From positions 1-13,042 of the forward strand of contig NZ_AWQQ01000149.1 of NCBI RefSeq assembly GCF_002607855.1: 13,042 nucleotides of DNA, written 5' to 3'. A program made the position numbers and the translations under genes. Origin of the DNA: Desulforamulus profundi (lineage in GTDB: Bacteria > Bacillota_B > Desulfotomaculia > Desulfotomaculales > Desulfotomaculaceae). Every line of letters starts with the position of its first letter. Within the stretch, counting starts at the first letter, position 1. The notes beneath the pieces were generated by a model. The model searched no databases and was not told the origin of the DNA. It saw only the letters and a program-made list of their open reading frames with translations. Shown here one piece after another: positions 7,314 to 13,042 of this stretch.

Positions 7314-7342
7314 AGTATATTTTTCGGGAGGGACAAATATGA
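7314..7342 (-). promoter_or_regulatory. Candidate sigma-E promoter of spoIVFAB
   Basis: The minus strand reads TCATATT (7342-7336), 14 nt, then AATATACT (7321-7314). The -35 fits the Bacillus sigma-E consensus KMATATT fully, and the -10 fits CATACAHT at 6 of 8 positions. Transcription would start about 40 nt before the start codon at 7263. Mother-cell sigma-E control is the known mode for spoIVFAB in Bacillus. A motif match only. Confidence 0.5.
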
Positions 7343-7360
7343 CAAGCCCTGGTTGCTTAC

Positions 7361-7378
7361 GGGCATTTCTTTTGGGTC
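7361..7378 (+). repeat. Partial copy of the ~34-bp repeat family
   Basis: GGGCATTTCTTTTGGGTC matches the front half of the repeat units clustered at 8812-8977. It runs directly into the heptamer repeat at 7377-7404. Confidence 0.55.
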
Positions 7379-7404
7379 GGCCATCGGCCGTCAGCCGTCG
7401 GCTT
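7377..7404 (+). repeat. Tandem heptamer repeat TCGGCCG
   Basis: Four consecutive 7-mers are present: TCGGCCA, TCGGCCG, TCAGCCG and TCGGCTT (7377-7404). This is the same unit length as the repeat at 919-979 but a different sequence. It lies between the rodA terminator and the spoIVFA promoter. Confidence 0.75.
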
Positions 7405-7446
7405 TTTGGGTTTGGTTATAGGACGGTATTGTTTACTTCTCATTAA

Positions 7447-7474
7447 TTAAAAAGAGCCCAGTCAGAGAGACTGG
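7447..7474 (-). terminator. Rho-independent terminator after rodA
   Basis: On the minus strand CCAGTC (7474-7469), a 5-nt loop (TCTCT) and GACTGG (7463-7458) are followed by GCTCTTTTTAA. It lies 19 nt past the rodA stop. Confidence 0.85.
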
Positions 7475-7492
7475 ACCCCAAAGGAATGCCCC
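7473..7492 (-). repeat. Partial copy of the ~34-bp repeat family at the rodA 3' end
   Basis: Directly after the rodA stop the minus strand reads GGGGCATTCCTTTGGGGTCC. Thirteen bases (AAAGGAATGCCCC on the plus strand, 7480-7492) are identical to 8962-8974 upstream of rodA, so copies of the repeat flank the gene on both sides. Confidence 0.65.
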
Positions 7493-8731
7493 TTAGAACA
7501 AAATTTTCTGCCTTCGCATATAGACATTCAGTAAGATTCCAATGGCGATCATGTTGGTCATCATGCTGCTGCCGCCGTAGCTGAAGAGGGGCAGTGGTAC
7601 GCCTGTTACCGGCATAATGCCGGAAACCATACCTACGTTAATGAGAATGTGGAAGGTTAACATGGCGACGACTCCTGTGGCCAGCAGCGTGCCGTATAAA
7701 TCCCTGGCCTGGGAAGCGATGCGAATGCCACGGTAAAGCAGGATGAAAAACAGAAGCAGCAATGCGGTCACACCGATAAAGCCCATCTCCTCGCCGACCA
7801 CCGAGAAGATGAAGTCTGTGTGCTGTTCCGGTAAAAAGTTAAGCTGGTTTTGGCTGCCGTTATAAATCCCTTTGCCTTCCAAACCGCCGGAACCGATGGC
7901 AATCTGGGACTGCACCACGTGATAGCCGGCGCCGTGCCACTGTTTCCAGGGGTCGATAAAGACCAGCAGGCGGTCCAATTGATAATCTTTCAGGGGGATC
8001 CAAAGCCCAAATTTAAAATGTGCCCAAACCCAGCCAACGGCGGAAGCCCAACCGCCCACAAAAAGCCCTGCCACCAATTTTGGATTGGCTCCGGCCACAA
8101 AAAGCATACCGAACATGATGGCAATGAAAACCAGGGATGTTCCCAAATCCGGCTGCTTGAGAATAAGCAGCATGGGAACCCCGATATGGATAAAGCAGGG
8201 GATCAGGTCCTTTAAGGTATTTAAATGCCCTTCCCGCCGGGTTAAGAAATCCGCAAAGGTGATAATGATAAAAATTTTGGCAAACTCCGAAGGCTGCAGC
8301 AGAAAGGGTCCTAAATTAATCCAGCGGGTGGCACCCTTGGCACTGTGTCCCAGGGGGGACAAAACAACCAGCAGCAGCAGTATATTCAGGATATAAATGG
8401 TTTTACGGTGACGCCGGAAGTCCTCATAGGGAACGGATAAAACAAACCCCAAAATAATTAGACTGAGGATTACGAAAAAGATCTGTTTTTTTACAAACGT
8501 ACTAAAAAATAATTTGGTGTATTTAACAATTGATATTCCAATGGGTTCACTTGTACCTTCACTGCTCAGCCCCAGTGTATCTTTGTTCCAGATTTCCTGC
8601 TGCTGCCGGAAATCCATCGGGCTGCTTACAAGGGTAGCACTGCTGATAATCACCAGGCTGAAGCAAATAATTAAGAAAACGGCAATTAATAATGTATAAT
8701 CAAGGTTTTTTACAAACCGCTTGTCCACCAA
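7493..8731 (-). CDS. rodA: RodA, SEDS-family peptidoglycan glycosyltransferase
   Basis: This polytopic membrane protein of about 412 residues polymerises lipid II into glycan strands in the elongation machinery, in partnership with PBP2 (encoded nearby). SEDS signatures are clear: GATRWINLGPFLLQPSEFAK, KQPDLGTSLVF, LNFLPEQHTDFIFSVVGEEMG and the C-terminal GVPLPLFSYGGSSM. The catalytic Asp of the family is expected in HTDFIF (about residue 306). The loop between the first two membrane segments is long (about 45 residues) and polar. The start is uncertain: AGGTGGTGA (8745-8737) is an excellent ribosome binding site for TTG at 8731 or GTG at 8728, while the GTG at 8743 lies inside that site. The gene is monocistronic, between the min operon terminator and its own. 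Confidence 0.93.
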   Translation of the reverse strand: MVDKRFVKNLDYTLLIAVFLIICFSLVIISSATLVSSPMDFRQQQEIWNKDTLGLSSEGTSEPIGISIVKYTKLFFSTFVKKQIFFVILSLIILGFVLSVPYEDFRRHRKTIYILNILLLLVVLSPLGHSAKGATRWINLGPFLLQPSEFAKIFIIITFADFLTRREGHLNTLKDLIPCFIHIGVPMLLILKQPDLGTSLVFIAIMFGMLFVAGANPKLVAGLFVGGWASAVGWVWAHFKFGLWIPLKDYQLDRLLVFIDPWKQWHGAGYHVVQSQIAIGSGGLEGKGIYNGSQNQLNFLPEQHTDFIFSVVGEEMGFIGVTALLLLFFILLYRGIRIASQARDLYGTLLATGVVAMLTFHILINVGMVSGIMPVTGVPLPLFSYGGSSMMTNMIAIGILLNVYMRRQKILF

Positions 8732-8765
8732 AACAATCACCACCTATAAATCCTTTAACTTATAG

Positions 8766-8794
8766 ATTATATAATATTTCTGATTGAAACAAAA
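8766..8794 (-). promoter_or_regulatory. Possible rodA promoter
   Basis: A perfect TATAAT (8771-8766) lies 17 nt from TTTTGT (8794-8789), a poor -35. The surrounding DNA is very AT-rich, and the start codon is 34 nt further on. No better candidate lies between the min terminator and rodA. Confidence 0.4.
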
Positions 8795-8811
8795 GGGGCT
8801 GTCTTTAGACT

Positions 8812-8977
8812 AAGGGGTATTCCTTTTGGGTCTAGTTGTTAGACTTTTGGGTATTACTTAAGGGGCCTGTTGTTAGTACCAATTACAGGACCACTCAGGA
8901 ATACCCAAAAGGCTAGCAACAGGACCCCAAAAACATATCCGCAGTCTAGCAACAGAACCCTAAAGGAATGCCCCAAA
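8812..8977. repeat. Cluster of degenerate ~34-bp repeats, two direct then three inverted
   Basis: Two units lie on the plus strand (8812-8845 and 8846-8880) and three on the minus strand (8977-8943, 8942-8910 and 8909-8881). Each starts with a version of TTTGGGGTATTCC and ends with a version of TCCTGTTGCTAGACT. The units are 29-35 bp long, and the array is a head-to-head palindrome centred near 8880. It fills nearly all of the minE-rodA gap (8744-9008), which otherwise holds the minE terminator and the rodA promoter region. No coding capacity is visible. Partial copies occur at 7361-7378 and 7473-7492. Confidence 0.8.
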
Positions 8978-8979
8978 GA

Positions 8980-9004
8980 CAAAAAGAGATGCCTCTGCAT
9001 CTCT
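8980..9004 (-). terminator. Rho-independent terminator after minE
   Basis: On the minus strand AGAGATGC (9004-8997), a 4-nt loop and GCATCTCT (8992-8985) form a perfect 8-bp stem followed by TTTTT. It starts 4 nt after the minE stop and closes the minCDE operon. Confidence 0.9.
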
Positions 9005-9008
9005 CTTC

Positions 9009-9284
9009 TTAGGCCAGGTTTTTGGCCCGTTTCATTCGTTTTACCGGGATGTTGGCCACAAGAGCAACCTGATTGTCGTTGCTGTCCAGGCTAACTTCCA
9101 GTGCCTGTTCGTCAATCTCCATGTAATTTGAAATCACTTTAATCAAGTCGTTCTTAAGGGAAGAAAGTAGCTCGGGTGATACATTGGCCCGGTCGTGTAC
9201 CAGCACCAGCCTCAATCTTTCTTTTGCCACATTCTTGCTGCTTGTAGTCTCACGACCAAAAACCCTGCTTAGAAATTCTAACAC
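9009..9284 (-). CDS. minE: MinE, topological specificity factor of cell division
   Basis: This 91-residue protein binds membrane-bound MinD, stimulates its ATPase and displaces MinC, restricting the division inhibitor to the cell poles. The N-terminal helix (MLEFLSRVFG) matches the membrane-targeting and MinD-interacting segment. KERLRLVLVHDRANVSPE is the conserved core that switches between helix and strand. The C-terminal topological domain ends in VALVANIPVK. The start is GTG at 9284, 7 nt after AAGGGGG. It is the last gene of minC-minD-minE, 16 nt after minD. MinE is absent from Bacillus subtilis, which uses DivIVA/MinJ, so this organism probably has an oscillating Min system. Confidence 0.95.
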   Translation of the reverse strand: MLEFLSRVFGRETTSSKNVAKERLRLVLVHDRANVSPELLSSLKNDLIKVISNYMEIDEQALEVSLDSNDNQVALVANIPVKRMKRAKNLA

Positions 9285-9300
9285 TCCGGTACCCCCTTTC

Positions 9301-10094
9301 CTACTTCAGTCCAATCATTTTCTTTAAGGCACTAAACAAACCGTCCTGTTCTTCGAGGTTCAATAAAGGCACATTTTCACCCAGGATACGACGGGTGATG
9401 TTGCGATAAGCCTGACCGCTCTGGGATTTGTCATCCCTTACCACGGTCTCCCCTTTGTTGGTTGTTACAACAACCTGCTCATCCTCCGGTACCACACCCA
9501 GCAGGTCAATGGCCAGGATTTCATTCATATCGTCAATGCTCATCATATCGCCACGGTTTACCATCTTGGGACGGTACCGGTTGATGATCAGTTTTGGCTC
9601 CCGCAGGTCGGCGGCCTCCAAGAGTCCGATAATGCGGTCGGCATCCCGCACCGCAGACACTTCCGGGGTGGTAACCACAATAGCTCTATCCGCCCCGGCA
9701 ATGGCGTTTTTAAAACCCTGTTCAATGCCGGCCGGCAGTCGATGATAACAAAATCAAATTCCTTTCTCAGATCCTCACAGAGTTCCCTCATTTGATCAGG
9801 GTTTACCGCTGTCTTGTCTTTGGTCTGGGCTGCGGGTAACAAATGCAGCCCCTCATACCGTTTATCTTTGATCAAGGCCTGACGAATGCGGCAAACACCG
9901 CTGGTAACATCCACAATGTCAAAAACGATGCGATTTTCCAGCCCCAGTACAACATCCAGGTTACGCAGCCCGATATCGGCATCCACCAGACACACCTTTT
10001 TCCCGTAGGAGGCCAGGCCTGTCCCCAGGTTGGCAGTGGTGGTGGTTTTACCAACGCCCCCTTTGCCGGAAGTGACTACGATGACTTCACCCAT
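9301..10094 (-). pseudogene. minD: MinD septum-site ATPase, frame broken by one missing base
   Basis: MinD is a membrane-associated ParA-type ATPase that recruits MinC to the membrane. The deviant Walker A motif is intact (SGKGGVGKTTTT, Lys11 and Lys16), as is VDADIGLRNLD. The frame breaks after VIIDC (Cys120), exactly in the conserved DCPAG motif. Adding one C to the CC at about 9733-9735 restores DCPAGIEQGFKNAIAGADRA, which runs straight into VVTTPEVSAVRDADR. The C-terminal amphipathic membrane helix (GLFSALKKMIGLK) is present. The corrected length is 264 residues, normal for MinD. The ATG at 10094 follows AAGGAGG. The undamaged second half, and a similar lost C in mrdA, favour a sequencing error over real loss. 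Confidence 0.9.
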
Positions 10095-10164
10095 ATTTTA
10101 GGTCCTCCTTACTATGACAAGCGTTTTACACCGAATGAAACCTGTTAACAAAGAACGGTATCCG

Positions 10165-10587
10165 TTACTTAATTACAGAATTAAAGGTTTCTATGGTCAC
10201 GACACCGTTTTTTATCCGGGCCAGTTCCGGGTAATCCGGGTCGGATGATTCATCCTCCGGCGGTCGGGTGATGTGATTGCCAATTCTCAGCTGCGTCGGC
10301 CTGAGTCGAAAGGCCAGAATAATGGCATTGGTGTCTCCTTTGACGCCGGCATGTACAACCCCCCGCAGCGAGCCCATGACAATGATATTGCCGGAGGCCA
10401 CCACTTCCGCACCGGGGTTTACATCTCCCAGTACCACTACGTTTCCGTCATGACAAATACTTTGTCCGGAACGCAGGGTTCTTTGCACTAAAATGGTATT
10501 CTCATCCACCAGTTCCGCTAATTCCACCGGAAAACTACCAAGGGATGGATGACTGGTTGTGGAATTGGACAGTGTCTCTTTGGTCAA
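10165..10587 (-). CDS. minC: MinC, C-terminal beta-helix domain only
   Basis: This 140-residue protein has the MinC C-terminal domain (about 33-115): NTILVQRTLRSGQSICHDGN, VVVLGDVNPGAEVVASGNI, VMGSLRGVVHAG and a conserved ILAFRLRPTQLRIG. That domain dimerises and binds MinD. Usual MinC proteins have about 210-230 residues, with an N-terminal domain that blocks FtsZ polymerisation. Here only about 30 non-homologous, Ser/Thr-rich residues precede the C domain. The TTG start at 10587 has a good GGGAGGGAG site, and upstream lie only a promoter and the mrdA terminator, so the missing domain is not hidden nearby. It is first in minCDE. Either this protein acts on FtsZ through its C domain alone, or another partner supplies the inhibitory function. 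Confidence 0.9.
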   Translation of the reverse strand: MTKETLSNSTTSHPSLGSFPVELAELVDENTILVQRTLRSGQSICHDGNVVVLGDVNPGAEVVASGNIIVMGSLRGVVHAGVKGDTNAIILAFRLRPTQLRIGNHITRPPEDESSDPDYPELARIKNGVVTIETFNSVIK

Positions 10588-10618
10588 AATAACTCCCTCC
10601 CGCTTACCCTATACTTCA

Positions 10619-10645
10619 ATTCTACGCTAAAGTACCAAATCCTTC
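10619..10645 (-). promoter_or_regulatory. Candidate sigma-H promoter of minCDE
   Basis: The minus strand reads GAAGGATTT (10645-10637), 11 nt, then GTAGAAT (10625-10619), matching RNAGGAWWW - 11/12 - RNNGAAT at all defined positions. Transcription would begin about 25 nt before the minC start. TAGAAT could also serve as a sigma-A -10, but its -35 (TAGAAG) is weak. The Bacillus min genes are reported to be partly sigma-H dependent, which supports the reading. Confidence 0.55.
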
Positions 10646-10656
10646 TAAAGATGGAT

Positions 10657-10679
10657 AAAAAAAGGGGCGTTTCGCCCCT
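10657..10679 (-). terminator. Rho-independent terminator after mrdA
   Basis: On the minus strand AGGGGCG, a 3-nt loop (AAA) and CGCCCCT (10679-10663) are followed by a run of Ts (10662-10657). It separates the mre-mrd transcript from the min operon, 30 nt after the mrdA stop. Confidence 0.9.
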
Positions 10680-10709
10680 ATATTATGAGATAATTAGACA
10701 TTATACCGT

Positions 10710-12685
10710 TTATTCCGGACTGTAGCCGGTTTGCTGCTGTGTATTCTGTACCTTAAAGTAAGCAGCAAACAAATCCCTTGCCACCGGCCCTGCAGCCACA
10801 CCACCTTTGCCGCCATAGTCCACCACTGTGGCCACAGCTACTTCCGGATTTTTAAAGGGGGCATAGGCTACAAACAAGGCATGGTTGTCGCGTCCGAAGA
10901 CCTCTCCGGTACCGGTTTTCCCGGCCACCTGGATGGGGAAACCACTAAATATTCCGGAGGCTGTACCAATACTGGTCACCATGTTCATACCCTCCTGGGC
11001 AACCTTTAAAGCCTCCGGCTTAACGCCAACCTCGCCGATTTTTTGCGGCTTAAATTCCTTAAGAATCTTTCCATCGGGACTGGTGACCTTTTCTACCAGG
11101 TAAGGTTTCCACCGGGTTCCCCCGTTGGCAATGGCAGCAACATAATTAACGAGTTGCAAAGGAGTATATTCATTGTACCCCTGTCCGAGGGACATGTTTA
11201 GGGTATCATAAACCTGCCAATTCAGGTCCCATTTGTACTGGTCGTACTGGTTTTGCACCGCCCGCAGTTCCCTTTGCTTGGCTTTCTCCAGTTTTTGTCT
11301 CTCCTCCGGGTCTGTGGCACTGGCCAGCAAAGGCTTGTATTTTTCTTCTACGGCTTTAAATTTAGGTTCATAGACGGCATCCAGATAGGCTTTGTTACGC
11401 TTATATTTGTATTCCGGCGTAGGGACATTGCCGGCAGGTTCACCGGGAATTTCAATACCCGTCCGTTCCCCAAACCCAAACATGCGGCATACTTGCCAAT
11501 AATATCAACTCCCAGGACCCGGTGCCCTATATACCAGAAATAAGTATCGCAGGACTCCGAGAGGGCCTTGCGCATATCTACCCGGCCATGACCGCCCGGC
11601 TTCCAGTCATTAAACGTTCTGTTACCAAAAATATAGTAGCCGGGGTCAGAGAGCGCCCAACTGGGGTCCACTTTCCCGGTATCTACCCCTGCTACGGCAA
11701 GTACCATCTTAAAGGTGGACGCAGGGGGGTACAACTGTAAAACACGATTCGGCAGAGCACCGCTTTTTTGTAAATCCTCCCATTGTTTCTGGCTTAACCC
11801 GTTAATCCAAATGGAAGGCTCGTAGGTAGGATAACTGGCCATGGCCCGGATGGCCCCGGTTCTCACATCGATCATGACCGTGGCCCCGCCCTTTGATTCA
11901 TAGCCAAGCTTCCTCATGTACAGTACTTGCCTCTCCAGGGATGCCTCAGCAGTCTTTTGCAATTCAGCATCAATGGTTAAAACCAGGTTGTTGCCGGGAA
12001 CGGGCTCCTTAATGCCCAGGTCCCTGACCGGGCGGGCCTGGGCGTCCACTTCCACCTGCCTGGCCCCGTCTTGTCCCCTTAAATAGGGTTCAAAGGCATT
12101 TTCCAGCCCTTCTTGCCCGTACATATCCCCAAGCCGGTAGCCTTTATCCTGATTTCTTTTTAATTGTTCTTGTTTAATTTCCTGCACATACCCCAGTACA
12201 TGGGACAGCATGGAACCAAAATGGTAATTTCTTACCGGCTCAACGTCGATCACCACCCCGGATAATTCCAGGCGCTGTTCTTCCAGGACGGTAATGGTTT
12301 CCAGCGGAACATCCGTGGCCAGCCGCACCGGCTGGAACATCCTGAGCTGTTGTTCCTCCAGCTTTTTCATAATTTCCTTGGGGTCCATACCCAGTATGCC
12401 CGCCACCCTGTTGACCACCCGGTCGGTGTCCTTTAACCCCAGGTAGACCAGGGAAACTGTATAAACCGGCTTGTTGCCCACAATTTTTACTCCCTTACGG
12501 TCGTAAATCTCACCCCTGGGAGCGATAATGGGGTTCAGCCGCATGTGGTTTTGTTTGGCCAGGGTTTCAAAGCGCTCGGTTTCTAAAAGCTGCATATATG
12601 CTAAACGACTGATCAGAACCACAAAGATGAAGCTTACAATGAAGAGGAGCACACGGGTCTTTTTCTCGATAATCTTCCTTTCCAA
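10710..12685 (-). pseudogene. mrdA: Penicillin-binding protein 2 (MrdA), frame broken by one missing base
   Basis: PBP2 is the class B transpeptidase that cross-links peptidoglycan during elongation and partners RodA. A single N-terminal membrane anchor (about 9-27) is followed by the dimerisation domain (IIAPRGEIYDRKG). The transpeptidase domain has the active-site motif STFK (Ser323, Lys326), S-C-D (Ser378-Asp380, the PBP2 form of SxN) and KTG (about 590). The frame breaks at GKYA. One extra C in the CC at about 11486-11488 gives GKYARMFGFGERTGIEIPGE and rejoins the remaining 250 residues, for 658 in total. A ~55-residue charged, coiled-coil-like insertion lies at 11229-11396. The TTG start at 12685 follows GGGAGGAG, and the gene begins 27 nt after mreD. 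A sequencing error is likely. Confidence 0.9.
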
Positions 12686-12712
12686 ACAAACTCCTCCCAA
12701 ACAAACAGAATA

Positions 12713-13042
12713 TTAAGGTTCTCTTTCCCGCAGCCAACCATCTTCGTTGGAACTGTAAAATTTCCAATAGGTCAGGGGAACCAGCAGGGCGGTGTAAATG
12801 GCGGATGGAAGAACCACCTGGGCCAGGGCAAAGGAAGGTGCCACTTCGATATCCAAGTAAAACAGCAGCATATAATAGGCAAGCTGGTTGGCGATCCCCA
12901 CCATAAAGGTCACCAGGGTAACAATAATTACACTTTCCTTATAAAAACGGGCCTCCGCCAGACCCACCAGGTAGCCCGCCATCATTTTGGTAAGGGCGTT
13001 CAACCCGATGTAATTGCCGGTAAATATATCCTGCGCGAGACC
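12713..13042 (-). CDS. mreD: Rod shape-determining protein MreD, C-terminal part
   Basis: The 109 visible residues run in frame to the window edge, so the N-terminus lies outside. GLAQDIFTGNYIGLNALTKM matches the conserved MreD segment (G-x2-QD-x-F-x-G and G-L-NAL), followed by hydrophobic stretches at about residues 37-61 and 69-94 of the visible part. MreD is a polytopic membrane protein of the elongation complex, linking MreC, PBP2 and RodA to MreB filaments. It is followed after 27 nt by mrdA, the usual mreBCD-mrdA order. Confidence 0.88.
   Translation of the reverse strand, partial: GLAQDIFTGNYIGLNALTKMMAGYLVGLAEARFYKESVIIVTLVTFMVGIANQLAYYMLLFYLDIEVAPSFALAQVVLPSAIYTALLVPLTYWKFYSSNEDGWLREREP

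Noticed and set aside
8812..8977. CRISPR-like array
   Set aside because: Units are adjacent with no unique spacers, are degenerate, and change orientation in the middle.
10154..10166. Small palindrome AACGG-TAT-CCGTT at the minC stop
   Set aside because: Five base pairs without a T run; too weak to call an attenuator.
11470..11500. Programmed frameshifting as the explanation for mrdA and minD
   Set aside because: No slippery heptamer is present at either site, and these genes are not known to use recoding; a lost base in CCC explains both.

Overview
The window looks like chromosomal core DNA from an endospore-forming, anaerobic Firmicute of the Peptococcaceae / Desulfotomaculum type. The reasons are: GC content near 50% with strong GGAGG-type ribosome binding sites and frequent TTG/GTG starts; a spoIVFA-spoIVFB sporulation pair; the mreD-mrdA-min-rodA cell-shape cluster; RNase G next to rplU-rpmA; and a radical SAM/DUF2344 pair typical of these anaerobes. 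The genus is an inference from gene order and protein style. Every gene I can support lies on the minus strand, so transcription runs from high to low coordinates.

In transcription order, the right part (13042 to 8980) is cell shape and division. It holds the 3' part of mreD, mrdA (PBP2) and a strong terminator, then a separate minC-minD-minE operon behind a candidate sigma-H promoter and ending in its own terminator. The next part (8977 to 5439) begins with a 166-bp cluster of degenerate ~34-bp repeats. It continues with rodA and its terminator, a short tandem heptamer repeat and a sigma-E-like promoter, then the overlapping pair spoIVFA-spoIVFB (pro-sigma-K processing) and a terminator. The left part (5231 to 1) is RNA and translation related: a B12-binding-type radical SAM protein, its DUF2344 partner and rng (RNase G), apparently one operon. 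After a heptamer repeat come a sigma-A promoter, an L21-leader-like 5' UTR, rplU, rpmA and a terminator. At the left edge a new gene begins behind a second candidate sigma-H promoter, in the slot where Bacillus has spo0B.

The order is the Bacillus mreBCD-minCD-spoIVFAB-rplU-rpmA-spo0B block with mrdA, minE, rodA, radical SAM, DUF2344 and rng interleaved and ysxB/prp absent. The genes link septum placement (Min), elongation (MreD, PBP2, RodA) and mother-cell sporulation signalling (SpoIVFA/B).

Three genes (mrdA, minD and the DUF2344 gene) are each broken by one missing base in a short homopolymer, with the rest of the frame intact. This looks more like assembly or base-calling error than decay, but it has to be checked. 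The most interesting biological points are a MinC with no N-terminal FtsZ-inhibitory domain, a PBP2 with a charged insertion, a catalytically degenerate LytM protein in the SpoIVFA position, sporulation-sigma-like promoters at the expected genes, and unexplained repeat families. I do not see a wholly new system, CRISPR array, tRNA, rRNA or insertion sequence.
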